Source: Procambarus clarkii (Eukaryota > Arthropoda > Malacostraca > Decapoda > Cambaridae). Taken from it: 64,000 bases of DNA. The DNA lies in NCBI RefSeq assembly GCF_040958095.1, contig NC_091188.1, positions 9,646,270 to 9,710,269 of the forward strand, read 5' to 3'. Shown one piece after another: positions 10,135-20,783 of this stretch; the first letter of the stretch is position 1; each line of letters opens with the position of its first letter. The notes below the pieces were generated by a model, which saw nothing but the letters and a program-made list of their open reading frames with translations, ran no database searches and was not told the origin of the DNA. The translations under genes were made by a program, and so were the position numbers.

Positions 10135-10578
10135 CTATAGCCTCAGAGTTAGATTACCTCAGCGTATAGTTGAAAGTCTAACACCAGGTTAAGTCAACTC
10201 ACAACTTGGTCGTTGTCAGCCGTGGTCAATATTTGGTGCTGGGTTCAGCCCGTAATGTAAACAGTGTGCTTGAGAAGCTTCTCAGACCACCACCTCACCA
10301 GGTCCTTCAAAAGAGGATTAATGGAGGATCTATCTGGATGATTAATGGATCATTCACAACTGTGAAGGATCAATTGGCCACTTTTGTGCATCAATCTCAC
10401 CGTTCAAGAACTGCAAGATGTTCACTTCTTGACGGAGTTAACACATGAGAGGCTAGGCAAGGACAGCGGTACTTACAGAGTGTAACTGGTACTTACTGTA
10501 GCCTCTGGGGTAAAATACAATAACTCTTCGTGTTAGTCCACACACAGAGACGAGGCTAACCATAGCCCGTGCTACTTG
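10135..10578. other. No gene recognised
   Basis: No coding motif seen. The last 30 bases include a stray CCATAGCCCGTGCTACTTG piece of SINE-3 just before the copy that follows. Confidence 0.5.
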
Positions 10579-10673
10579 CCCCGCTCCTGTGCCAGGTAAG
10601 TCCACTACGGGCTCACCATAGCCCGTGCTACTTGGAACTTATGTTCTGAGTAGCTGAATCTAAAACAACAACA
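10579..10673 (+). mobile_element. SINE-3, (AAC)n-tailed
   Basis: CCCCGCTCCTGTGCCAGG, CTACGGGCTCACCATAGCCC and TAGCTGAATCTAAAACAACA occur in the family order. The preceding SINE-3 piece suggests a tandem or template-switched copy. Confidence 0.8.
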
Positions 10674-11171
10674 TCGTGTTAGTGGCGGCTTTGCCAGACT
10701 GTACCCCTTATGGTACAGTCATATATCACCACACAACCTGTGTGAACACAACCCATTGTACCGTCTTGTACCATAGGACCAAACAATGACTTGATTTTTG
10801 AGTTTACTGACCCTCACCACATGTAATTAAAGATTTGTTGCAGCTTAATATTTGGGGGTTAGTGGAGGGGGAAGTTGAATGGGGTATAATGGCCTTGATA
10901 AAGACATGGGTGTGACGGATGCAGAGATAAGATAAGACCCCTTTAGCGTGGCACTCGAAGGCGATAAGCCAGGAGTGCCACCTCAGGCACACACTTTTCC
11001 TACATTCACGTCTAAAGACACTCATTCATCATTTCCAGTCAAGAATTTTTCAGTATATTTTTGTCTACACATTTTGAGAAAGAAATTAGTGGACGTGGTT
11101 CCATATCATGGAACCAATTCCGGTCAAATTAGTCTTTATGATCGAGTCATGTCAAGTGTGCGACGGGGAAC
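10674..11171. other. No gene recognised
   Basis: A short inverted repeat, TGTACC...TTATGGTACA, lies near 10698-10717. No coding motif was seen. Confidence 0.5.
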
Positions 11172-11345
11172 ATGGGCTTGACGGTAGAGCGACGGTTTCG
11201 TTACATGCAGGTCTGCGTTCAATCCCCGACTGTCCAAGTGGTTGGGCACCACTCCTTATGTCCCATCCCAAATCCTTATCCTGATCCCTTCCAAGTGCTA
11301 CATAGGCGTAATGGGTTGGTGCTTTCTCCTGACAGTTCCTTTCCT
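11172..11345 (+). mobile_element. SINE-2, tRNA-derived
   Basis: The head has an A-box region GACGGTAGAGCGACGGTTTC and a B box GCGTTCAATCCCCGAC. A body with CCCATCCCAAATCCTTATCC follows, then a segment ending CTCCTGACAGTTCC. Sister copies are at 20163, 43633, 46365 (minus) and 61367 (minus). Clover-leaf pairing is only partial. Confidence 0.82.
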
Positions 11346-11524
11346 TTCCGGTTATATCAGAGGTCCTTCACGTCCTTCCCGGGGGAGTGGACAGACGACG
11401 CGTCACCCGTCTACCCGTCCTCCATATCTGTCTCAGGAAATAAGCCACGAATCGTACTCCGGAAAGATGGTCGATGGATGTGTGGGTCGCTCTATACCTA
11501 ACTCTGCCCACAGATTGTATGTAT
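11346..11524. other. No gene recognised
   Basis: Short open frames on both strands lack motifs. This is flanking DNA between SINE-2 and SINE-4. Confidence 0.4.
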
Positions 11525-11669
11525 TGATGAAGATTAAGCCACCCAAAAGGTGGCACGGGCATGAATAGCCCGTAAGTGGTGGCCCTTTTGAGCCATTACC
11601 AGTATCAAGAGCTGATACTGGAGATCTGTGAAGGTGCGACTGCACCCTGCGTGACGGGAGATGTCTCCC
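11525..11669 (-). mobile_element. SINE-4, (ATCA)n-tailed, inverted copy
   Basis: On the minus strand the sequence runs GGGAGATG..., a CAGTATCAGCTCTTGATACT hairpin, GGGCCACCACTTACGGGCTA, then CCACC-TTTTGGGTGGCTTAA and TCTTCATCA. It is the inverted partner of 11832-11990. Confidence 0.82.
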
Positions 11670-11725
11670 ATCTGCCCACAGGAGTTGAGATATAATACAT
11701 ACAGAAGAAATAACCAGTCAGAACA

Positions 11726-11790
11726 CTTACGGGCTAATCATGCCCGTGCCACCTCTTGGGTGGCTTAATATCCATCAATCAGTCAGTCAG
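11726..11790 (+). mobile_element. SINE-4 3' fragment
   Basis: ACTTACGGGCTAATCATGCC, GTGCCACCTCTTGGGTGGCT and TCCATCAATCAGTCAG form a 5'-truncated third copy between the two longer ones. Confidence 0.75.
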
Positions 11791-11831
11791 AACAGCACGT
11801 CACGGACCTCCATCTGGTCACCACTTGATCC

Positions 11832-11990
11832 GGGAGACATCTCCCGTCACGCAGGGTGCAGTCGCGCCTCCACAGATCTCCAGTATCAGCTCTTGATACT
11901 GGTAATGGCTCAAAAGGGCCACCACTTACGGGCTATTCATGCCCGTGCCACCTTTTGGGTGGCTTAATCTTCATCAATCAATCAATCAGT
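11832..11990 (+). mobile_element. SINE-4, (ATCA)n-tailed
   Basis: The same order as the inverted copy, ending CATCAATCAATCAATCAG. With 11525-11669 it forms 145-bp inverted arms around a 162-bp spacer. Other copies: 20271 and 55672. Confidence 0.85.
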
Positions 11991-12305
11991 CAGACCACCA
12001 TTTGAGACACAGACTTGGGACATCGCAGATGTACTTAATATCTGTATTATTAAGGAAGCACACAACCGCAGCGTTCACTCCAGGGTGCTTGAGAGAACGA
12101 ACAGGAGAACAATTACAGAACATAATTGAACATAATTACACCTCTTCCTGCTGTAATTACTGTAGGAAGAGTGTTTGTTGCACCAACCGATAGCTGGGGG
12201 GGGGGGAGGGGGGGAAGTGGGGGGGAGGGGGGGGCAGTAAGGTCACAACTCGACCCTTCAGCTACGTATGAGTGAGTTCAAATACTTAAGTTGAGTATTT
12301 TCTGT
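11991..12305. other. No gene recognised; G-rich tract
   Basis: Bases about 12196-12235 are runs of G with occasional A or T. Otherwise nothing is supported. Confidence 0.5.
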
Positions 12306-12520
12306 TTATAGCGTGTATGTTTGTAGCGTGTATGTTTGTAGCGTGTATGTTTGTAGCGTGTATGTTTATAGCGTGTATGTTTATAGCGTGTGTGTTTGTA
12401 GCGTGTGTGTTTATAGCGTGTATGTTTATAGCGTGTATGTTTGTAGCGTGTATGTTTGTAGCGTGTATGTTTGTAGCGTGTATGTTTGTAGCGTGTATGT
12501 TTGTACCGTGTATGCTTCGT
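12306..12520. repeat. 15-bp minisatellite, about 14 copies
   Basis: The unit GTTTGTAGCGTGTAT varies mainly at G/A of TTTGTAG/TTTATAG. Because 15 is a multiple of three, several frames on both strands stay open; none is a gene. Confidence 0.95.
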
Positions 12521-13077
12521 ATGTACACAGGGTTGTCCCCAGTGACCGATAACTTGTAAGAGGAATAGTGGATTTTGAGCAGTTTTCTCAGCTACAGTTT
12601 GGACAGTCGATAAATGACAGAAATGAGTACGGTTTTGTGTATTGATATTCCCGCACTTTGTATCCGTCAGATAACATGAGCTTAAGGGTTGATAAATGTG
12701 AATCACCTTGTTTGACGCCACATTAACTACCAGGATGAAGTAGAACACCAGCTGCGGCAGTGTACAAGTGGCAGGATGAACAAAGCGGGGTGTGTACCTG
12801 TGACGGTATGTTCACTCACAGGATGAACACTCCATCCAGTTTTCCTTCTGTCGAGGTGGGGAAAAGGATATACGGGGAGGATATGCATATTGTCGTGACG
12901 ATAGGTTGACTGGAAGGCTGGATGTCGCTTTTTTAAAAACTTTCCTTCAGGACAAAATTACATAGAAAAATAAAAGATTATAGGCTTCCCCTTCGTGACA
13001 AAGAGCAGCATGATTATATATATATAATAATATAATTGAGTGTTCCCCGCGGAGGACAAAGAAAACGCGCGACTTAC
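12521..13077. other. Probable intron 3' of lipoxygenase exon B; no other exon seen
   Basis: This lies immediately downstream of the donor of copy B on the minus strand. I found no lipoxygenase-like reading here. Confidence 0.4.
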
Positions 13078-13638
13078 CTGGGCGACCATCCCCGCTGCGT
13101 GCACGATGTAGTTGTAAGCGTTCCGTTTCCTCTCCAGGTCGGCCTTCCTGGGACCCAGGCAGGGGTCGTGCTGGGGCAGGCAGACGGCGTACTCGTGGAA
13201 GTGGTAGTCGTGCTTGGGCGCGATCCAACGATGTATCGGGAAGAAATACACACCCTTTTCTGTCGACGAGTTCTCTTGCAAATATTTGGAGCCTAAAAAG
13301 TTTTTCTTCGACTTCGTGCCGTGGTCCTTGGAGATCTTTTTCTTGGGGGTGCGGCGATCCTCGACGTGGATGTAGTCGCAGAACCAGTCGTCGGCGAGGC
13401 CCCTCGTGTCTCTGGAGAGCCTCAGGTGCTTGACGATGCCGAAGTCTACCGGACACTCCAGGTTGTAGGTGTCTCGCTTGGAACGCTCCAGGTCGTTGTA
13501 GAAGATCTTGTCCAGCTTGACGCTTGGGGTGACCAAGCCCTTTTCATCCTCTAAGGCAACGTATACGTTGGCGTCGGTTCCAGCGCCTTCCTGGTCGCCT
13601 GTCTTGACCACTAGATGGAAAGCCTTCTTCATGGTCAT
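13078..13638 (-). CDS. Lipoxygenase-like first coding exon: PLAT/LH2 domain plus linker (copy B)
   Basis: The exon has 187 codons from ATG 13638; a second ATG at 13632 has better context (ACCATGA) and may be the real start. It ends with CAG at 13078 followed by GTAAG, phase 0 as in copy A. Residues about 6-93 are a textbook PLAT start and end: VKTGDQEGAGTDANVYVAL and DDWFCDYIHV. A Lys-rich insert at about 95-128 is absent from copy A. FPIHRW (133-138), CLPQHDP (153-159) and LERKRNAYNY (168-177) form the lipoxygenase linker. The role would be fatty-acid dioxygenation once joined to a catalytic domain. No catalytic exon is seen in the 7.6 kb before copy A, so this may be an alternative first exon, a partial duplicate, or a gene with exons I failed to see. 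The frame is open upstream to 14208, including a Ser/Glu-rich stretch, with an acceptor-like TGCCTTCAAAG near 13733. Confidence 0.88.
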
Positions 13639-14330
13639 AGAAGAAGCTTCCTCACTCGCAGAATCTCCGTCGCCTGAACGCTCTTCACCGGAGGATGAAA
13701 CAGATGTGTTTTGCCTTCTCAAGGTAACGTCTTTGAAGGCAGTGGCACAATAAGAGCCACTTCCAGCCAAGCTCAACAGAAATGGTGAGAATTTTAACGG
13801 AGAATTGCCAAACTGATTATCATTCCAATGTCGTATATTACCTAAATGTAGACAAATGTTTGCACGTGCGCTAGTGTGTCGTGCAGGAGTGTAGGCACGC
13901 CTGGCCTGGAGGGCACGTGTGGCCGGTGGTGCTCGGGTCTCAGGAGCCCCAGAAGTGAGGAGCGAGCTGAAGGTGTCAGCCGGCCAGAGGTGGTGCTGGG
14001 CCACTGGGGTTAAACTCCCTCTATCAGAGAGTTTAATGTCACAACCAACGCCCTCGAGATAAGACGAGGCGCGAGATGGGTTCTTGATGGGGCAGCTAAT
14101 GACGGGTCTGTCACACTCCGTCACCCAGCCTAGGTTGCCGTCCACTCTGCCCGTCCACCGCCAGGCAGCGCCCCGTCTCACAACTGCTCCTCTGGAACAG
14201 ACAGGCACACAGTTACACCGTCATAATTTACACGTGTTGAGAAGACATTTATTTTTCATGTTATATAGATGTTCATTATATCCTAATCTCCCTATCATCC
14301 CTTGTGATCAAATCAGGTAAATTAAATAAT
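13639..14330. other. Upstream region of copy B
   Basis: The minus frame of exon B remains open to 14208 but lacks family similarity. GC-rich stretches at 13860-14200 could be 5' UTR or promoter. No clear TATA box was found. Confidence 0.35.
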
Positions 14331-14480
14331 AATTATAATAAAAATAATAATACTATAAATAATACCAATAATAATAATAATAATAATAATAAATGTAATT
14401 ACTGTAAGTCATTGCTGATAATAAATATAATTATGTCTACTAATAATTATAAGTCAGAAAAATAATAATAACAAAATGAT
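14331..14480. repeat. (AAT)n-rich simple sequence
   Basis: Imperfect AAT/ATT triplets, with a pure run near 14368-14392. Confidence 0.85.
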
Positions 14481-14694
14481 AATCACCCGAATATCATGTA
14501 ACATAACCTCAGCTGAAGGCATAATAAAGTGGTCTTTATATCAGAACATTTCTCTCACTCTTTTAGTATAAATAAGAATTACATTGAAATGTTGGTGGTC
14601 TATATGACGTATTTTGTCTCCTTTAGTGATGAGGAATATATATGTGTTGATGTTTTAGTCGTCCCGGCCGTCTTGGGCCCTCCTTGTGTAGTTG

Positions 14695-14946
14695 TTGGTC
14701 ACGCTGGGTCATGATGGGTCATGATGGGTCACGTTGGGTCACGCTGTGTCACGCTGCGTCACGCTGGGTCACAATGGGTCACGCTGTGTCACAATGGGTC
14801 ACGTTGGGTCATGCTGAGTCACAATGGGTCACGCCGGGTCACGCTGGGTCACACTGTACATGTGTGTGGACGCGCTGAATCACACTGCGTTATGCTGGGT
14901 CCGGCTGGGTCATGCTCTTCACACTTGGTCATGTTAGGTCATGAAA
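14695..14946. repeat. 10-bp minisatellite (TGGGTCACGC), diverged
   Basis: About 20 units with substitutions such as TGGGTCATGA and TGTGTCACGC. Units resume as AGGTCACGCTGG after 15822, so the LINE at 14947 was inserted into the array. Confidence 0.9.
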
Positions 14947-15826
14947 ATAACATGATGTTTAATGGTGATAAATTCCAGGTACTCAGATACGGCAAAAATG
15001 AGGATCTTCAACATAATACAGGGTACAAAACACAATCGAATCTGCCCATAGTAGGAAAACAGCATGTCAAGGATTTGGGAATAATGGTGTCCGACGACCT
15101 AACGTTTAGGGAGCATAACCAAGCAAGTATTGCGTCAGCCAGAAAAATGATAGCATGGATTACGATAACCTTCAAGTCCAGAGATCCCATCACAATGGTT
15201 GTGCTCTTCAAATCACTTGTGTTGTCCCGTCTTGAGTACTGCTCAGTACTCACTACCCCGCTTCAGAGCAGGAGAGATTGCTGAAATTCAGGGAATACAG
15301 AGAACATATACGGCACGCATAGACGAGATAAAGCACCTAAATTATTGGGATCGTCTCAAAGCTCTCCAAATGTACTCACTAGAAAGGAGACGAGAGAGAT
15401 ACCAATTAATATACACATGGAAAATACTGGAGGGACAGGTCCCAAATCTGCACAGTAAAATAACAACGTACTGGAGTGAACGACATGGAAGAAAATGCAG
15501 AATAGAACCAGTGAAGAGCAGAGGTGCCATGGGCACAATCAGAGAACACTGTATGAACATCAGAGGTCCACGGTTGTTCAACGTCCTCCCAGCGAGCATC
15601 AGAAATATTACAGGAACAACCGTGGACATCTTCAAGAGGAAACTAGATTGTTTCCTTCAAGGAGTGCCGGACCAACCGGGCTGTGGTGGGTATGTGGGCC
15701 TGCGGGCCGCTCCGAGCAACAGCCTGGTGGACCAAACTCTCACAAGTCAAGCCTGGCCCCGGGCCGGGCTTGGGGAGTAGAAGAATTCCCAGAACCCCAT
15801 CAACCAGGTATCAACCAGGTAGGTCA
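14947..15826 (+). mobile_element. LINE-C, 5'-truncated, reverse-transcriptase C-terminal region
   Basis: The first frame reads FNGDKFQVLRYGK, then KDLGIMVSDDLTFREH and LEYCSVL; a frameshift near 15265 leads to RTYTARIDEIKHLNYWDRLK, SLERRRERYQLIYTWKILEG and PDQPGCGGY with a stop at 15778-15780. These are conserved thumb/C-terminal motifs of Jockey-superfamily non-LTR elements; the polymerase core and endonuclease are missing. The 3' UTR is only about 45 bp (CCCAGAACCCCATCAACCAG). A tail copy occurs at 45848. Confidence 0.88.
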
Positions 15827-16261
15827 CGCTGGTGATCTAACATGACCATACTATCATAAATCACCATCCCAGGTTGCGTGAGGCTAGCCCTAAGCATTTG
15901 ACTTCCAACCTAGGACACATAGACACAGACATTCTGTTCTATAGATTTAGATTTCACCAGAAACCAGCTAGTGTTTCATGAGCAAATAAAACTGTCACCA
16001 TTTCACAGCAAACCAACATCATCATTTTCACCATTTAATAAAGTTTGAGAGACGACATGAGGGAGCAGCGGTAGTCCAGATCTTGGCAGATAAGAAACCG
16101 GACGCCGGATTTCCATTTCCTTAACTATTTTTCTGTTGTAGTCGTGTGTGGCGTTTCCTGATTCATGCCAGCGTTGAGGGGGCCAGGGGGAGCTTCCTGC
16201 TCCTCCGTGCAGCCTGCTCACTGAACGTCAGTGTTCGGGTGGTGAGATTCCTGCTCCTACG
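15827..16261. other. No gene; left flank of LINE-A
   Basis: Bases 16165-16260 carry GCGTTGAGG and GGGAGCTTCCTGCTCCTCC, which also occur right of the LINE at 19800-19860. The LINE therefore sits inside a GC-rich repeat. Confidence 0.6.
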
Positions 16262-19200
16262 GCTCCCCCCCCCAACCCCCGTCACCAAACACAGGAACCC
16301 CAGAGGGAACTGCAACACCCCAGCCCACCACCCAATAGGGCCCACCTCCAACCCCCAGCACAAACCCTTCCTTGCCCCTGCACAATGCCCACCATATCAC
16401 CCAAATCCTCCCTATCCCCTTAACCCCCGAGTATCCCCTGCTTTCCCAGCCCCAGGACTTCTTCCTACCCCAGGCAGGCCCAGGCAAGACCTAAGCTCTC
16501 CATCCCCCACTCCACCTCCCCCCAAACTCCTGTCAACTACACCACAGGAGGGCGTGCCCTCTTCCCAAGCAATCCCTGCCCCCTCACCCCCAGAACTTCT
16601 TCCTGCCCCAAGCAGGCCTGAACAAGACCTAAGCCCTCCATCCCCACTCCACCTCCCCCTGAACCCCTGGCAACTACCTCACAGGAGGATGAGCCTACCC
16701 AAGTAGAAATGACCATGGAACAACTTCCTACACTTGTGGGGAGGGAGGGTGAAATTGGATATAAGAAAGTGACCTTCAAGGTAATGTACTCAAACATTGA
16801 TGGGATTACCAATAAAGCAAGTGAACTGGCAGAAAGGGTGCAAGAAGAAATCCCTGATGTAATAGGACTCACGGAAACAAAATTGTCAGGAGTCATAATA
16901 GATGCTGTGTTTCCAAAGGACTACTATATGGGGTAAGGAAAGAGAGGGAAGGGAGAGGAGGTGGAGGAGTGGCCCTACTGATAAGGAAGGACTGGAGTTT
17001 TGACGAGATGGAAATTCCGGGCTATGACGGGTTCAGAGATTACATAACAGGAACTATAACAATGGGTGGACCTAAGATAATAGTGGCAGTCATTTACAAC
17101 CCTCCCCTAAATGACAGAAGACCTAGACAGGAGTTTGATAGGAACAACATGGCAACCAATAATATAATAGAGCAGCTTCAGTTGCCGACAGGAATGGCTC
17201 AAGACTCTTAATCATGGGCGATTTCAACCATGGAAAGGTAGACTGGGAGAATGGGGACCCACATGGTGGTGCAGATACATGGAGAGCTAAACTCTTGGAA
17301 GTGGCAACAAGGAACTTTCTGAGCCAGCACGTCAGGGAACCCACAAGAGTGAGAGGCAATGATGAACCAGCTAGACTCGACTTGATATTCACCCTGAATG
17401 AGTCAGAAATAAGGGAAGTCAAAGTTGAAGCCCCCCATAGGAATGAGTGACCACAGTGTACTGACTTTTGAGTACTTGGTGGAGGTAGGGATAACCTATC
17501 CAAGGATGGAATCGGAGGGGAAAAGACTAAATTACCAAAGAGGAAAATATGACGAGATGAGGAACTTCCTCAGGTGAATACCATGGGAAACAGAACTTAG
17601 AGACAAGACTGTGCAGGATATGATGGATTTTGTCACCCAGAAGTGCCAGGAAGCTGCAGACAGGTTTATACCGGTCCAAAAGGAGAAAAACGAAAAAAAC
17701 AGAAAAACCCATGGTTCAACCAAGAATGCAAGGTAGCGAAACAACTGAGTAAAAGAACATGGAGAAACTACAGAAATAACAGAACACCGGAGAGCAGGGA
17801 GAGATACCAGAGGGCCAGAAATGAGTTCCTCATAGTGAGGAGGGAAGCAGAGAGACAGTATGAAAATGACATAGCGAGTAAAGCCAAGACCCAACCAAAG
17901 CTGCTCCACAGCCACATCAGGAGGAAAACAGCAGTGAAGGAACAAGTGATGAAATTGAAAAAAGGGGAGAACAGATACACAGAGAATGACAAGAAGGTGA
18001 GTGAAGAAATCAACAAGATATTCCAGGAGGTCTTCACAATAGAACAAGGAGAAGCCCCTGCACTAAATGAGGAGGCAAACCAAGCAACCTTTGAGGAATT
18101 TGACCTCACTAGTGATGAGGTCAAAAGGTGTCTGTTGGAGCTGGATGTGACAAAGGCTGTTGGGCCTGACAGAATCTCACCATGGATACTAAAGGAAGGT
18201 GCAGAAGCACTAAATGTGTCACTCTCTATGGTGTATAACAGGTCACTGGAAACAGGAGACCTACCAGAAAGTTGGAAGACAGCTAATGTAGTTCCAATAT
18301 ACAAGAAGGGTGACAGGCAAGAGGCACTGAACTACAGTCCAGTTTCCCTAATTTGTATATCATGCAAGGTGATGGAGAAGATCGCGAGGAAAAGGCTCAT
18401 AGAGCATCTGGAGGGAAATAACTTTGTAACACACCACCAACATGGGTTCAGAGATGGTAAATCGTGCTTCACAGGTTTCTATGAACAGGCAACAAAAATT
18501 AGGCAGGAAAGAGAAGGGTGAGCCGACTGCATTTTCCTGGACTGCCAGAAAGCCTTTGACACAGTACCCCATAAAAGGCTGTTAAAAAAGTTGGAGCAAC
18601 AGGTAGGAGTAAAAGGGAAGGTGCTCCAGTGGATAAGGGAGTACTTAAGCAACAGGAAACAGCGAGTAACGGTGAGGGGGGAGACATCAGAGTGGCGAGA
18701 TGTCACCAGCGGAGTCCCACAGGGCTCAGTACTTGGACCATCCTGTTTCTAATATATGTAAACGATCTTCTGGAGGGTATAGACTCGTTCCTCTCAATGT
18801 TTGCTGATGATGCAAAAATTATGAGAAGAATCAAGACGGATGAAGATAGACAGAGACTACAGGATGACCTGGACAAACTGGAGGAATGGTCTAGAAAATG
18901 GCTGCTAAAGTTCAACTCAGGAAAGTGTAAAGTAATGAAATTAGGCGAAGGGAGCAGGAGGCTGAACACAAGGTACCATCTGGCAGGTGAAATCCTTCAA
19001 GAGTCAAATAGAAAGATCTGGGGGTTGATATCACACCGAACCTGTCCCCAGAGGCCCACATCAAAAGGGTATCATCAGCGGCATATGCTAGACTGGCCCA
19101 CATAAGAACTGCCTTTGGAAACTTGTGTAAGGAATCGTTCAGGACCCTGTATACCACTTATGTCAGACCAATCCTGGAATATGCAGCTCCAACCTGGAGT

Positions 19201-19681
19201 CCATACCTAGTTAAACACAAGATAAAGTTAGAGAAGATTCAGCGGTATGCCACCAGGCTCGTCCCGGAACTGAGAGGAATGAGCTACGAGGAAAGGCTAA
19301 AGGAACTGAACCTCATGTCCCTGGAAAACAGAAGAGTAAGGGGAGACATGATAACCACCTACAAAATTCTCAGGGAAATTGACAGGGTGGACAAAGACAA
19401 ACTCTTTAGCACGGGTGGGGCACGAACAAGGGGACACAGGTGGAGACTTAGTACCCAGATGAGCCACAGAGACGTTAGAAATAATTTTTTCGGTGTCAGA
19501 GTAGTTAATAAATGGAATGCACTAGGAAGTGATGTGGTGGAGGCTGACTCCATACACAGTTTCAAATGTAGATATAAAAGAGCCCAGTAGGCTCAGGAAT
19601 CTGTACACCAGTTGATTGACAGTTGAGAGGCGGGACCAAAGAGCCAAAGCTCAACTCCAGCAAGCACAGTTAGGTGAGTAC
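16262..19681 (+). mobile_element. LINE-A, longest copy (Jockey-superfamily/CR1-L2-like non-LTR retrotransposon), inactive
   Basis: In order: a proline-rich leader/ORF1-like part (16262-16706) with an internal duplication of about 130 bp; an AP-endonuclease (16709-17500: SNIDGIT, GLTETKL, then MGDFNHGKVDW near 17211 and SDHS near 17446); a reverse transcriptase (17643-18990: DVTKAVGPDRISPWILK, DCQKAFDTVPHKRLL, SGVPQGSVLGP, FADD at 18800-18811, WLLKFNSGKCKVM); and a C-terminal region to the stop at 19588-19590 (RPILEYAAPTWSP, NKWNALGSDVVEADSIHSFK). The 3' UTR ends GTGAGTAC at 19681. Breaks include frameshifts near 16935, 17205, 17440, 18745 and 19015, and a TGA at 18519-18521 where Trp is expected. 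The catalytic FADD is kept, so loss of activity looks fairly recent, but the copy cannot make one protein. Confidence 0.93.
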
Positions 19682-19895
19682 CGGCGTCGGCGTTGGGTTA
19701 AGGAAGCTTCCTATTCTTCCGCCCCCTCACCAGACGCCAGAGTCGGCGTCGGCGTCGAGGGGGAAAGTTTCCTGTTCCTCCGGCCCTCCTCACCAGACGT
19801 CGGCGTTGGCGTTGAGGCACGGGGGGGGGGGGGGGTAAAGGGAGCTTCCTGCTCCTCCACCCCCCCCCCTCCTCCTCCTCACAATTTCCTGTCTT
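19682..19895. repeat. GC-rich tandem repeat, right flank of LINE-A
   Basis: Units of about 60 bp contain CCAGACG-CGGCGTTG, G-runs and AGCTTCCTGCTCCTCC, about three copies. Related sequence lies left of the LINE at 16165. Confidence 0.75.
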
Positions 19896-20162
19896 TGTTT
19901 GAGTGACAATGATATACTTTACAGAAACAGGAATATACTAACCCATTCGATGAAAGTCGTATTGAATCCAAAACGTTTTGCCTTATTGGTTGCACTCGAG
20001 CCATTTTAAAGTGGTTCTATCATCGGCTTTATGCTCATGGCTGAGGGTTAAGAGCCAGGAATGTTCGCTGCCTCTACCACTATCGTCCTCCCAAGGCCAT
20101 AGTTGCTAAAGTTTGTTTATTGCGCACTATTGGTTGGACACTTAGAGTTGCCTGGACCAGCT
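19896..20162. other. No gene recognised
   Basis: No motif-bearing frame or tandem structure. Confidence 0.4.
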
Positions 20163-20490
20163 ACTTGGGGTAGACGGTAGAGCGACGGTCTCGCTTCATA
20201 CCATCCCCGATCGTCCAAGTGGTTGGGGCACCATTCCTTCCCCCCGTCCCATCCCAAATCCTTATCCTGATGATTGATTGATGAAGATTAAGCCACCCAA
20301 AAGGTGACACGGGCATGAATAGCCCGTAAGTGGTGGCCCTTTTGAGCCATTACCAGTATCAAGAGCTGATACTGGAGCTCTGTGGAGGTGCGACTGCACC
20401 CTGCGTGACGGGAGATGTCTCCTCCCAGTGCTATATAGTCGTAATGGCTTGATGCTCTCTCCTGATGATTCCCTTTCCCTTAGAGTTGCC
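20163..20490 (+). mobile_element. SINE-2 split by a nested insertion
   Basis: The head GACGGTAGAGCGACGGTCTC and the body to CCTTATCCTGA (20270) resume at CCCAGTGCTATATAGTCG (20424) and end near 20490. The intervening 152 bp is SINE-4, so SINE-4 inserted later. The B-box region is partly lost compared with 43633. Confidence 0.85.
20271..20422 (-). mobile_element. SINE-4 nested in SINE-2
   Basis: Its (ATCA)n tail appears on the + strand as TGATTGATTGATGAAG at 20271; the other end is GGGAGATGTCTCC at 20410-20422. Clear of other damage. Confidence 0.87.
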
Positions 20491-20711
20491 TGTATGGCGG
20501 AGGTGTTGCCTGCGGCCTCAGCCTTCAGCGTGAGGTCGTACTCGTGCATCCTACGAAGCTTCTGTTTTGAGATTCGCAGTTCCAGAGAGTGAAGCAGAAC
20601 TCGTAAGCAGCTTTTGTCGTAGTCAGGGACTCGTGATTCATCCAGATGATGAATAGTAAATCGCAGACAAAGTTGATCCGGTTACTGTTCTTGTTGATTT
20701 TTTGGCTTTTG

Positions 20712-20713
<2 letters not shown>
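20491..20713. other. No gene recognised
   Basis: Left flank of the (TA)n tract; no supported feature. Confidence 0.4.

Positions 20714-20779
<66 letters not shown>
20714..20779. repeat. (TA)n microsatellite
   Basis: About 33 uninterrupted dinucleotides. A further (TA)n tract lies at 21114-21137, on the other side of the element between them. Confidence 0.97.

Positions 20780-20783
<4 letters not shown>

Noticed and set aside
10206-10448. Small host gene of 80 codons
   Set aside because: No recognisable motif, no splice or promoter support.
16146-16706. Host proline-rich gene
   Set aside because: Lies directly before the LINE endonuclease, contains an internal duplication, and fits a decayed ORF1/leader.
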